Source of the DNA: Xylogone sp. PMI_703
Lineage: Eukaryota; Ascomycota; Leotiomycetes
Assembly (NCBI GenBank): GCA_021399445.1
Contig: JAJTUQ010000003.1
Location: 1,550,001 to 1,614,000, forward strand
Direction of reading: 5' to 3'
DNA length: 64,000 bases
A program made the position numbers and the translations under genes. Each line of letters starts with the position of its first letter. Position 1 is the stretch's first letter. Below, piece after piece: positions 22,905 to 34,544 of this stretch. A model generated the notes under the pieces. It had not been told where the DNA came from. It did no database searches and saw nothing but the letters and a program-made list of their open reading frames with translations.

Positions 22905-23907
22905 GGCTTGAAAATCGCAAATTGCACGAGACAAAAATGCTATGATATTTAGGCCTCAAGCAGAAGCCCTGACCTAAATATGTGTTTTCAAATAAGAAGC
23001 GCTAAGGGTGTGACGTACATATATGGCCCTACACGTATGATATTTGTGTGCCTGCGCCATTCGGTAGACTGCAGATACGGACGATCTCTCTGTTTTGCAA
23101 ACCGGTTTGACTGGACATGAATCAATCTGGCAAGGGGCGCACCGCTGATCTGTGTTTCTGAATCTCTTGGCGAGACAGTTGTTATTGGGAAGAATTCATA
23201 TCAGGAGAAGACTCAGGTCGCATGGCGCAGTACTATCCGAGCCTTAAATTCCAACTAAAAGTAAATCTTCGCTTCTAAGTTTATGATTCGGCAGTTTGTC
23301 TGACTCTAACGGTGTTATACAGTAGTTCTAGATTTGTGTGTTCAATACGGATAATCCGGACCGTGGAGTGCGACTCCTGCAGGCGACTGCTGCTATGATT
23401 TGCAGATCATAAAATATTCAGGCACAGATCTGTCTAGCGTGGGTTCAATATATGACGACAAATTATCAGGATGGTGCTGTGGGCTACACAGACGAGGTTG
23501 CCAAAATCCAACAACTGACATCTGTGGTGACTAATGCGCATGATAGTCTCAGCATAGATGCAACGACTCCGACTTCAGACTAAATTCGCATAGGTCTGTG
23601 TAGAGAAATAATAATTATCTAATGTCCATGAATTGGTCAGGATCGAGATAAAAGCTGATATTCTGCGAGATATTGTAGAGAAGCTCGCTGTTTCATCCAA
23701 TTGACAATAGAGGACTAGCAATAGGAGCGCGATAGCTAGACCGGCATCTACGATTACAAAGGCAGCACCTTTTCTCTTGATTTGGAGAGCACAGATTCTA
23801 CCATAGTAATTCCTTAAACATAATAGAATTTTGGTTTTTATATACCTCTATATATATACATAGAAAATCCAACTTCTAATAAGATACATATCTTTCTGAT
23901 TATCAGC
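22905..23907. other. Intergenic, small secreted protein promoter side
   Basis: About 1 kb, AT-rich towards the right end. It holds the promoter of the small secreted protein and the 3' end of the BBE-like gene. No gene was recognised. Confidence 0.5.
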
Positions 23908-25947
23908 TTAATTTAAGATCGTGCATACTCTTCCAAGCCCATCTGTTGTTGTGTTTCCACTGCCAATACACACAGGGCAATAAAAGACGCCTTGGGGATC
24001 ATACTTTGTCTTGATAGCTTCAAGACGGTCAGCATTGGTACCCCAGAAGGTTCTGATGAAGTCGGGATCGTAGTAGTCGCCCTCGTTTATATAAGCTCCG
24101 GTGTTGGGAGCTAGTGCAATCTGTGCAAGATTGCGGTTATAAGTCATATCTGCACGCAAGGCATCAAGCTCTGATGCAGTCGTGCCAACACCAAAACCAC
24201 GGCTAATAATGCTATGAACAATACCGCTCTCCCAGCCTGGAGAAGCTGACAGTTGAGATGCAGTGGCCGCCAATTGGCCACCACCTACTATCTCTAGGTC
24301 AATCTCGGTGAAATCACCTGGCTGCCCGATAACTGTTTGGAGCATACTTGCAAGGCCCGATGCATTGCCACTTAAGGCATGGCGGTCCAGAAGACGAGAT
24401 GCGAGAACTGCTCCCGTGCCAACGGGAGAAGAAGGAGGGCTGCTGAGAGCAATTGCATTATAAAAGTCGAAGTACGTCGAGAACGGGAAGTAAGTGACAG
24501 TGACATTGATATCTTGCCCAAATTCATTCAGCTTATTCAAGGTTGGAGCAAATGTATCGGTGTAAGTGACCTCGTTATCGAACATCATCATGACATGCTG
24601 GTATCCCGTTGTTGAACTCGACCCTACGACAGCAGGTGCAAAGCTCTGCACTTTCCATGAAGCCGCTCCTGAAGCTCCAGCATCTGTCAAGGCAGGATAT
24701 GCGGCATACAGGACCTCCATTGCATTAACAAAGGATGGAATCTTCTCATCACTGGTAGGTACAATCTGCAGGATCTGGCCTGTTACCGCACTCTCAGGAT
24801 AGGCTTTCATTGTTACTGAGACGACAACACCGTATGTACCGCCGCCACCACCTCGCAATGCCCAGAAGAGATCTGCGTTTTGACATGGAGTGGCAGTCAC
24901 TAGCTTGCCACTTGCAAGGACGACCTGAAATTCGAGGACATTGGAAGCTGCAAGGCCAAACTTCTGGGCAGCAGGGCTGTGTCCGCCACCTTGCACATAT
25001 CCGCCAACAGCGCTGACGGTCTGGTGTTGAGCAACGTGTTAGCCACTACAAAGTACAAACCCACGATGTGAATGGGATTTCCACAAAACTTACAGGGTCA
25101 CCACCACCAACTACGATAACATTGTTGGCTTGTGCTACGGCGTAAATATCTACCCACTGGTATCCACCAGAATACTTTATCGCGGCTCCTGTCCAGCCAG
25201 ACGCGGTGCACCCATCCACTGCCTTAAATGAAGGTTCAAATGAAATGCCAGTTCGCAAGTGGTGAAGCCAGACTTCAAGAGAATTCGAACCAAGTGATCT
25301 ATTGAGATTGTCAGTAACCCAATCACCCCACAACAAGAATCAATTCTTCAGAATTCAGATGGGCTAGATTTACCCTAGAGACAGTGAATGCCCAGTTGCC
25401 TTAATAACCAGGCGTATGTTATAGCGAGCAGCAAAGCTGACGGCGGCTTGGACGTCGGGAACTTTCGTGGTATTAACGATATAGGATGGATAAGAACTCA
25501 GGTCGCAAGTCTTTCCTTGCGTGAGGGAGGGATCCACCGGCGGACAGGTCAGGGTTATAGGCGGGTACTCGTAGAGCAAGGGATCATTAGCTATACCTTG
25601 CTCTGTAAGAGACACATTGATGGCCGCTTCGCACTGCTCTATGTTCATGAGGGGTCCTGGGTAACATGGAAGGCCAATTGGGCTAGGAGTAGAGAGTCGG
25701 CCTTCGAGGCTGGAATTGAGCGACTGCCATAGAGATAGCGATGGCCAACCAGAGTCGCCAGGAATCTACAATGGAAAACAGATTAGAAAAGTAGCATTGG
25801 TAAATGGCATGAGCCGAGGGAGTACAGGCCAGACATTTCACGTACCACCTTACAGGCAAGAGAAGGATTGGCGACCAGCAGAGTCTGGGCCACGGCAGAG
25901 GCGCCCAGCAAGGTCGAACAAAGTGCGAGGCAGCCAAAGAAGTTCAT
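23908..25947 (-). CDS. Secreted berberine-bridge-enzyme-like FAD oxidase
   Basis: FAD-linked oxidase of the VAO/BBE-like family, 603 residues from four exons (25846-25947, 25374-25765, 25094-25298, 23908-25020). It begins with a signal peptide (MNFFGCLALCSTLLGASAVA). The FAD-binding His is in KATGHSLSLG and the second flavin-site loop reads GGGDPTVSAVGGYVQGGGHS. Family members that bind FAD through two covalent bonds have a Cys in that loop; it is absent here, so attachment through His alone is likely. The C-terminus keeps the usual YDPQGVFYCPVCIGSG. Such enzymes oxidise sugars, alcohols or phenolic metabolites outside the cell or in vesicles. It could be a late oxidation step for the nearby cluster, but that is inference. 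Confidence 0.9.
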
Positions 25948-26520
25948 GGCTGTGACATGAAAAGCTGCATCAATTGCTCAATTTACGAGGTCATTGGATT
26001 CTTTGTAGACAAATACAAAGCAAAGCGAGGAATCAATGGGAAGGGGGAGGCGGCAGGGCAAGGGAAGGAAAAACTGTCGGCTTCCAACTGAATGCCACGG
26101 CAATATGCAAGAAACCCAGAGAGGATATTTGATGCATCCTCTACGGTGGCACTTTGCGCTGTTTGGCTGCTTCCGGGCCATGGTCTGTTCCAGCGGTTTG
26201 GGTAATCCCTGGGAGAGTGACATTGAGAAGACGGCGGACCTTACTCTTTGGTCGCTGGTGGATATCCATCGCGGGACGGTGGTTGGATTGGTAACCGTGT
26301 TGGCTTCTTGCCCTGGTCTTTAGACATTTCGGAACGGTGGAAACGGCGAATCCAGTGGAGAGTGCCTCGAGTGCTCCCCAGACCCCAGTTGCGATTGCTG
26401 CTACATTGGTGACAAGCAAAGAGAAGACGCAAACGTGAGCCGATGCCGGGTTGCAGTTCAACGCGGGTAGAGCGCGTGGCGCAGTATCACCTGATCGGGG
26501 GTAGAAAAAACCAAAAACCA
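25948..26520. other. Intergenic, BBE-like gene promoter
   Basis: Overlapping open frames of 60-126 codons on both strands here lack recognisable motifs and look like chance. The stretch should hold the BBE-like promoter. Confidence 0.45.
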
Positions 26521-26897
26521 AGCTCGGCAGGGGCAGAGATAATTAATCCGGTATGCTATGCCTACGCAGAGCATATGCTATAAGCTGTAGTTATAGGCTG
26601 TACCGTATCGCCAACGCCCCGCGGCCGTTGGCTCTTTTTAGCTTACTTACAGGCCTCAGGCCCTGTAAGCGAGGCCTGAGCCTGTAGGGCCTGTAACTAA
26701 CTAACATATACTTGGCATATACTTGGCATATGCTCAATATATGTTATACAGTTTAATTTACAGGCTCTACAGGCTCTACAGGCTCTACAATTACAAGTTT
26801 TATAAACTTTATAATCACAGGCTTTACAGGTCTTACAGCCCTGAAACTTTTAGCATATGTTAAGCATACCGGATTAATTCTCTACCTCTGCTGAGCT
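26521..26897. mobile_element. Inverted-repeat element with short internal repeats
   Basis: The left end (26521-26557) and right end (26863-26897) are imperfect inverted repeats: both begin AGCTC(G/A)GCAG and end ATTAATCCGGTATGCT, differing by three substitutions and a 2-nt gap. The 305-bp core carries a tandem 9-mer TACAGGCTC (three copies near 26760) and related CCTGTAGG/CCTGTAA words, plus a repeated CATATACTTGG. It is non-coding and fits a MITE-like element. A target duplication is not clear. Confidence 0.6.
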
Positions 26898-27403
26898 AAC
26901 AAAATAATTACTCCGGCCCCTTCCGAGGTTTGGCCAAACGTCACGCGTTCTACCCGCGTTGAGCTGGGACCCGTTTTTCCGCTACCCTCCTATTATGTCC
27001 GCGGATATATACAGCGCTTTCTCTCCTGTGTACGAACCATAACACGATAACACGATAGGTAAACAAGATACTGCATATTCAGGAAAAAAGTGGCACTATG
27101 ACTCTCCAGCGCATATAACAGCTATGGTCCGTCCACCAGTAACTATGCCCACAACCCGACCGGATGAATAATTGTCTTAATAGATGACATGCTAGTACTA
27201 ATTAGGAAAATCAATTTGGGTGATCCATCACTTTTTGGTTGCATGCTCAAATAATCATAAGCTACGTTCTGAAAAAAATATGACCCAGTTGCCATTGTGT
27301 ATATATACCAGATATGCTTCCATCTTGGAAGCCATTCCAGTTACCAGCAAGAAAATCCAGGTAAACAACTCGCCTTTAACGCCTTATCTTTTCTTGCTCA
27401 GCA
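26898..27403. other. Intergenic, promoter of second SDR
   Basis: About 500 nt between the inverted-repeat element and the SDR start codon. It should include the promoter. No other feature is seen. Confidence 0.5.
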
Positions 27404-28329
27404 ATGGGTCTCCTTGAGGCTAGTATAACTGGTACACATGTGTTAGTGACGGGTAAGTAAGTCTCTGATGGATTTGAACAGAATTTCGATCTAAAATCCA
27501 AGTAGGTGGTACCAAGGGTATTGGGCGTTTTATCGTGCAGGCTTTCCTCGCTGCCGGAGCAAATGTGTCATACTGTGCTCGAAGTGTTACTGGAGAAGAG
27601 TTCACGAAGTTTGAAGGCAAGGCTCCTGATTCCAAGGCTGTTGGGGCCGTTGTCGATATCAGCGATCCCGCTTCCATTGAGGAATGGGTCAATAAGGCGC
27701 ACTCCCAGTTCGGTAGAATTGATCACATAATAGCCAACGGTAAGAAAGATTCACTTACTTATATACGAAGAGATTACAAGCTAATCTTGAGTTATCTAGC
27801 TTCTCCAATCTTGGGTGCTAATACGCCTGAGAGCTGGGAACTAAGCTTTCGCGCAGATATCATGGGCTTACGCGCTCTGATTGAGGCCGGCAGCCCATAC
27901 CTGGAGGCCCAGGCCCAGAGTACGAGAAACGCTTCAATCACAGTCATAAGCTCGCTTGCTGGCTTTGAAAGACGGCACCCTTCTATCGGAAGTCCATATA
28001 GCACTTTCAAGCGCGCCCAAGCTGTTATAGCTAAAGATTACGTGAGAAAGCTGGGACCCAAGAACGTCCGTATCAATGTGATTATTCCAGGAAGTATTGA
28101 GAATCCTGGCATTGTTTTGCCGGATGGAACAAAGGAGCTGAGCAGCTATGAGATTGTCAAGAGAGATAATTACCCCTTCTATAAAGCTTTGCTGGATGCG
28201 ACATCGCTCGAACGAACTGGGAAGCCGGAGGAGGTGGCCAACTCGGTGCTGTTCCTGTCCAGCTCGTTGGCAAGTTATGTGACAGGAGCTAACCTTATCG
28301 TGGACGGTGGGATGTCTCAATTTTTCTAG
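27404..28329 (+). CDS. Short-chain dehydrogenase/reductase
   Basis: Classical NAD(P)-dependent SDR of 270 residues from three exons (27404-27452, 27506-27739, 27800-28329; introns 53 and 60 nt). The first splice builds the cofactor motif TGGTKGIG; the second joins HIIAN to ASPILG. The catalytic triad is Ser of VISSLAG with Tyr/Lys in SPYSTFKRAQ. The C-terminus has the usual TGANLIVDGGM. The usual NAG motif is NAS, a common variant. Substrate is unknown. It may belong with the BBE-like oxidase and the polyketide genes, or be independent. Confidence 0.88.
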
Positions 28330-28635
28330 AAGAATGAAAGCAAGTGAAAGACTTAATGAACTTTAATCAGAAGTGGTGCACCTCACCTAGCTCCCGTGCA
28401 TGCAAAATCACAAATGCAGAATTGCCACCTCACTAATAAGATTCTTACAGCAGTTAACAGTTGCGCGGTATAGCGAATAGTTACCTGTAACGGTTGTAGC
28501 TAATTACCGGCACTAAACACACCGGCATTTGTAAGCTTATATAAGCACCCTAGGGGTCTCCTGAGCCTCTCTTTCTAAACGGCTTTGACGCGATTTTCCC
28601 GTCATTTCAACATCGCTCTCTCCTCATGTACCGAA
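28330..28635. other. Short intergenic region
   Basis: About 300 nt between two genes in the same direction; no feature beyond an expected promoter for the downstream gene. Confidence 0.4.
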
Positions 28636-30273
28636 ATGGCGCTAAATCTCACCTTTATAACAACCACAGGGCCTAGCCTGGGCTACGATGATGAAAGATT
28701 AGTTAGGGCACATACGACAAGAATGAACTTCACTCGTAGGCGACAAAGGTTGTCTCAAATGTACTCGGCCCGTTCTCACTCTGTAGCGAATCCCATAGCT
28801 TCAAAGTTACTAGGAAAGAGCCAAACTGGCAAGAAAGGAACTGTTAATACACTTTCTCGACATGGTATTGATATTCTGCCCGCCGTAAACCCACCCTTGA
28901 CAAGAACACTCCTGGACGAGAACACTTTCTTTATTAGTTACTGTAAGTCAGTGAGCTGGTCTGATGTCAATGCAAGATGGGCTAAGATGGACGTTGAAGT
29001 GTTGGATTCCTCAAGACAGATACTTTTTGCCCTCGATGTGGCTAATGTGCCACCGGAAGAAGGCCTGAAAGAAGCCGATTGGTTCGATCTAATCTCTTCT
29101 GAGCCTGCAATGCTCGAAGCATCGCTATATCTAGCAGCTAACGTCCACAATGTACGAGTATCTAAGTCATCAAACTCTGTTGTTGTGAACTCTCACAGAG
29201 GCCAAGCAATCCGCTTAGTGAATGAAAGGCTTAATGACCTGCAAACGGCTTTGAGTGATGGTATCATGGGCGCTGTATTTACGCTCGCTTTTAGTGATGT
29301 ATGCTTTCCCACCTAAATCACAAACCTTTTTGTTTAAGAGCTTTGACGGATATTAGCTTGCTGACAATATCCCAGCAACTGGCAGGTGACCATGATTCCT
29401 GTAAAGTCCACTTAAGCGGCTTGGAACGAATGTTACAGGTCCGGTTATCTACATGGCAAAGCCGACCCGTTGCGTGGCTTTCCAACCTCATTGTCAGGTA
29501 GTTCATCCTATTCTTGCCTGTCTTTGTGACGCAATGTTGGTAACGAGAAACAATTTGTTAGTACCGCTATGAGCACCGCTGTGAGGCTCCCAGACAGCAC
29601 ATACGGAATGCAAAATATTATTTCCATTACTGATTCCTTGGATGGAGCATGTGATGGCGTTATCCGAGCAGCCACGTTGATCCTAGCCCACGTCCATGGG
29701 CTGATCTCACGAATAAATAGCAGCAGTACTTTCGAGGGACGCGATTGGCATGCCGCTATAAGTTGTCATCTCCTTCAGATCGAGCAACTCATATCAATGA
29801 ACTCTAAATTTCAGTATCTACAGGAACTATCCCCTATGGTTGCTGTCTTGCTGGGTTGCAAGATTTTTCTTGAATATATGTTGTCCCCTTGTGGGGAAAG
29901 CCTCGTGTCCCAAGAAGAACGAGCGGTCGAGCTTATGCACTCCCTGAAAGCACCTGGTATCCATCTCTGTTCCAGCTTGGACCTAGCGCTTTGGCAGCTC
30001 ATGATGGGGGCAATACTAAAATCGGAACTAGAAATACATGCTTGGTATATCATGATGCTACGGAGAGCAGTACATGCACTGCAAATTACATCATGGAGAG
30101 AAGCATTAGATATTCTCCGGAAGTCATTCTGGGTTGAACACGTATTCGCTGAGCCCTGTCACTCAATCTGGTTAGAGGTGACAACAGTTCCACAAGCATT
30201 GCTAGGGCGAACAGAGAACGAGCAAATGAATGACATACCGGGTTCGAAGAAAACAGAGGAAGAAAACCACTAG
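28636..30273 (+). CDS. Fungal-specific transcription-factor-domain protein without zinc cluster
   Basis: Three exons (28636-29298, 29376-29497, 29562-30273) give 498 residues. The N-terminus LTFITTTGPSLGYDDE followed by a basic stretch (TRRRQRLSQ) and the middle part (QQLAGDHDSCKVHLSGLERML) match a group of fungal proteins with the transcription factor domain seen behind Zn2Cys6 clusters. No zinc cluster is present; the only N-terminal DNA-binding candidate is the basic segment. The Met at 28636 is preferred over an earlier in-frame one because the conserved LTFITTT motif begins right after it. It may be an accessory regulator of the adjacent SDR/BBE genes. Family assignment is moderately sure, function is not. 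Confidence 0.75.
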
Positions 30274-30955
30274 GTATGGCCAGTCATCTTCCAGGTATCT
30301 GATTACATGATTAGAAATGAACCAGCATTGTCGAGAATAGTGAGCCAACCATCCTGAGAAGTTCATGCAAGGCCTAATCCAAGGCCTAATCCTAGCCTAG
30401 AATAGGAAAACTTGGCTCTGCGGCTCGAAACCATTCATAACACATTGGAAGAGCTATAGAGAATTGGGGGAGAGCTTGTCTTATTGAAGCTGGATGAATT
30501 TATCTCCAGTCGAATTCACCGAATAGGTTGAATATGGATAGCGGATACAGAGCCATCGCCGGGATTGTCGGAAGATAGTATCAAGTCTGTTAGTCCTTTG
30601 TCCTGTAGTTTTCTTCAAGGTTATGCCATGGCGCGCTTAGAGACAATCTCTTCGAGCGCCTTGTTGAGATGCTGTGGGGCATTATGAAGTACGATGTGCG
30701 GTTATGCAAGCCAGCGAAAAGAAAACTAGCATCTTATATGCGTGTTCCTGATGGATTAGCTATAGGTTGACTAAGGGCATGAAAAGGGTATTGCCTTGTG
30801 TATTCTATTTGAATACTTGATAACAGGGTACGAATCTCCAGACATTTACGAGCTTGAATTTCTATGATATTTTTGAGAAGAGTAACCCGCCATATTGACA
30901 GCATAAAGAGGGGAGTAGATATAAATTCCCAATGCTTCTTCTCCTTAGGAGTTCG
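30274..30955. other. Intergenic between convergent genes
   Basis: About 680 nt holding two 3' ends. The word AAGGCCTAATCC is tandemly repeated near 30370-30395. No coding feature is supported. Confidence 0.45.
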
Positions 30956-32891
30956 CTATTTACGACACGATTCACGTTCAGGTCTATCACCAATACGCTT
31001 TCTATCAGCCCATCTAGTTTGCACTTCAAAATCCTCTCGTTCCTTTCCAGTAAAGCTCTTCAATCCTTCCTCTCGCAGGTGAATGAAGAGCTCGAGTGCT
31101 TCATCATATGTTTCGTTGGACGTCCATCCATCGCGACTGACAAACCTAGATAACCAATCCTAGAAATCGGCTTGCTCATTCCAACCTTCAGCATCACGAT
31201 AGTGAGCTTCAAGCTCGTCTTTTGAGAAGTGTATTGGACAAGGAGCATCGATGCCTAAGTCTTTCCAGTGCCTATGTATCTCACATATTAGTCATGTTCC
31301 AGCAAATTCTACAGTTTGTAGATGGAATCTCAAATATACCGTTCAATTCGAATAAGACACTCTCGGAAAGGTAAAATGTCTCCATCCAATGTGTTTGTAG
31401 CAAACTTTACAGCATCTCTCCGTGTCTGGCCATAGGGTAGACGGAGCACCTCACTAAGTACCGGGTTTACATTTTCAGTTTCCGATCGTAGGTGTATAAC
31501 ACAATAGACTTTTCCACCTGTTTTCTTATGCTAGCCTTTTCATCACTTTCTTCAAGGCTCTCGTAATGCTCTGGGAGTTTGAGCAATACCTCTCCATTGT
31601 AGTTCACAAGTTTTGGGTGTCGAAATTGAAGAAACAGAGGACCAGCCCATGTCTCCTGCCAGTCAATGAGACTAGTGATCTGAGTGCCTTTCACAAAGAG
31701 GTTCGCGGAATGTATATCCCAATGCCAAAGGGTTGATCGAGAAAGCTGTTCGCTTTTTGGAAAGATATATGAGACAATATCTAAGAACATCTTATAGAGT
31801 GAGATATGAACACCAGGTGTATTTTGAGCTTCAGATGTGAAGAAGATATCCTTGGGTGATTTGGGGGAAGCGAAGTCTTTGATCCAAGCAATCTCACGAT
31901 TAGCAATCGAGGCCAAGTATTCTTGCGGGAGTTTCCCTAAATTCTGTTCAGTATGTCGAAATTCTCATTATCGGGACTAGGCAAACTCACAAGGACCGCG
32001 ATCAACGGCCATTGACGCACGCTTTCCAACCCAGAACTCTGCATCAACCACTGGTCCAATGACGAAACGCTCTTCTACCTCTCTTTTCAGTTTTACTGAG
32101 ACATTGCCTAGAAGCTTCGCCGATTCGCAGCCTGGAAATGTGTCATCCGTGAAGTAAATATTGCCGTACCTGATATGTTCAGCAACGTATATGAGGATAA
32201 CTCTTTGTTATCAGATACGAACTGCGTGAAAGACACTGAAAGCAACTTCTTTTCGATCTCAACTAGATTTTCCACAATGCTTGTCTTGTCATCAATGTCC
32301 ATTTTGTGCCACACTTCTTTAAGTTGTACTCCCGACGCCTCCTCCATTATAATATACTCTGCTTCTACATGATTGTCCGTGGATGCGCTCCAAGCATAAA
32401 CTTTAGGAGTAGGAATCTTGAGAACTGTCCGAGACTAGCTTAATAGATAACATTGTAACGTTAGCCGCTGATCTCCACCAATATAAAGGTGTCGAGAATC
32501 TCACAAATTCCATGGTTGCAACTTCGGAAGCAGTCATCATATGGTCCGAACGAGCGTTCGGATTCGGTATGCGCGCAATTGCAACAGCACCATTGTCCAT
32601 GGCTAGACGGAACACCTTATTATACCCACCCTCAGCCAGCTTTATCATGGACAAACAGCTTTGCGCGCCAATACTCGCTGCGATACGCTGGAGCTCCTGC
32701 ACATTGAAAGAGCGATATCGCTCGCGCAGACGCTCCTCCTCATCCCACAGCCAGCGGCCGCTTGTGTATCGGAAGAAGTGCTCGTATGAACGGGCCGAAT
32801 CCGTAGATATCGTTCGGGCAAGACTGTGGTGGAAGCGGGACTGATCAGAACCGAAGGAGCAGAAGATGCGGGTTGGAAACGAACTTTGCAT
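30956..32891 (-). pseudogene. Broken AIM9-like phosphotransferase-fold protein
   Basis: Related to fungal AIM9-type proteins of the aminoglycoside phosphotransferase / kinase-like fold, often mitochondrial. Five exons (32505-32891, 32223-32434, 31991-32169, 31340-31936, 30956-31271) join well: MEF to SRTVLKIPTPK, SFTQ to YGNIYFTDD, RGP to WKLPQEYLA, IER to HWKDLG. The start MQSSFPTRIF looks like a mitochondrial presequence. Family features are RYTSGRWLWDEEERL, EGGYNKVFRL, the catalytic-loop-like HWDIHSANLF and metal-loop-like SLIDWQ. Two lesions break it: a one-base frameshift near 31475-31482 (between YDRK and ENVNPVL) and an in-frame TAG at 31160-31162 where homologues have Trp (ADF-stop-DWLSRF). 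The stop is a G-to-A change on the coding strand in a CpA context, as repeat-induced point mutation would make. Sequencing error at the frameshift cannot be excluded. Confidence 0.75.
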
Positions 32892-34544
32892 GGTGATAAG
32901 AAGGAGGTCATGTACTTGAGCAGAAACTGACTGCGGAGGTAACGATAGCCAGCCATCTGAGGCATGCCGAGGTGGATAGAGGAATTGCGAGCATTTCTGA
33001 CGGCCGACGTCGTCAACCAGCTTGGGATCAAGTGTAATTGCGAGTTGTGTGGATGGATGCAAGAGCGAGTGCCTGGAGAGTGCTGAGAGCGCTTAACACC
33101 GCCTAATCGCTTGCTGCTAGTGACGGGACCGGCCTTGCCAAGCAAGCAATCGATGCCCTGATACCTTCTTATCGACAGCGCGTATCATTTAATAGCGTTA
33201 TTTCTGGAGATGTGTCAACTAGAAAATTTTCTCAAAATATACTGTTGTGGTGATTCGAGAATGGAGCTATTCATTACGGCTAGTGTGGGAGTCAGGTACT
33301 ACAGCAGTGGTGGAAATACGACCTACGTGAACGGTTAATGGCTTTCATTGGGCGTAAAAACGCTGATGTATAAGCCCAGGTCGACACCTGCTATACTTCT
33401 TCTCCTGAGGCTGCTTGTAACGTCATGATAGAGGCATATCTTGCCAGCTCTTAGGGGTGACTGACTAGGACGGAGCTGAAATGTGCGTTTGCCTCCAACC
33501 GTACCTGACCGAGTTCTACCCCGGGTGCAGGGAAGCAGGAGGCCTAAGCGTCGATGCAATCTAGGGTAATATTGAGCGTGTAAGGCTGTAGGACTGTTGC
33601 TCCCGGTATCATACTGGTTCACAGGTGACAAATACGGAAGCAGGGCCTTCAGCACGCCGATCTTTAGATGGCTGCTCATTAATCCTGACACAAATTTTGT
33701 TTTGAGTTTACTCAGACGGTGCGTTTATCACAGTATATTATGACTCAGTCTTTTATTCGAAAGGATTTCCTGGTATGATTGCATAGCTGTGGATATCAAT
33801 GGGGAAGACTTTGCTCGTTTTGCTCGGTTTTCCCACGGATTCTAATAGCTCATTCAGCGAGGTCTAACGGAGAGGGCTTTATCTTATGCAGCTGGTTATT
33901 ATTCAATTAGCCATTGAATTGTTAAGGTCCTGTGGAAGTACCCAGGCAGTATGCTTTACTGGATGTCAAATGCCGTAAGCTTGCCTATGTCCATTTAGTT
34001 TTATCAACCTTCAGTTCTTATAGCTACAAAAGAGACATTATATACTCATACAACTACATCATAAGCCAAAGAATTCCGTGTAAGAGCGTGAGCATTCATG
34101 AAATCGAAATTCTCCTTCTAACGCAGTGCCTCTGAAAATAAGGGGTATCTAGTAACCGTGCGGTCCTAGTTAAGTATAAGTGATCAGCAACCAGCCAGGT
34201 ACGGCTGTTGATACTTCCCTATATTAAAATTCCGAGATATTGATCGGCCAATCATACCGTAGATCTAAAGTACGGACCGGTAACGCTCAGAATTCTTATG
34301 AAAAGCGGGTAACGCACCGTTGCATGCGTAGGTCAGCTAAGGGGATACTTGTTAGAGCTGATTTGATTAGGATTCACGATTCACGATTCACAATCTGACG
34401 CCTCGCAACCTTACGAGTAGGCGAGATGCACAGGCCTAGATGGACTCAAAGAGCTCCACGATGCTCAAGCTGGCAATACTATCATCACTTTCTCATTTTC
34501 GGTCAAAAATCTCTTTTCTTAATGCTATACACCGGTAATCTACC
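32892..34544. other. Long intergenic region
   Basis: About 1.65 kb between divergent genes. Open frames here (up to 118 codons on the minus strand at 33335-33691) have no recognisable family and no splice partners. A repeated ATTCACGATTCACGATTCACA lies near 34371-34393. Confidence 0.45.

Noticed and set aside
26036..26521. Several frames of 60-126 codons on both strands upstream of the BBE-like gene
   Set aside because: Mutually overlapping on both strands with no motif; best explained as chance in a less AT-rich stretch.
33335..33691. 118-codon minus-strand frame
   Set aside because: No recognisable domain, signal peptide or conserved pattern; isolated in a long intergenic region.
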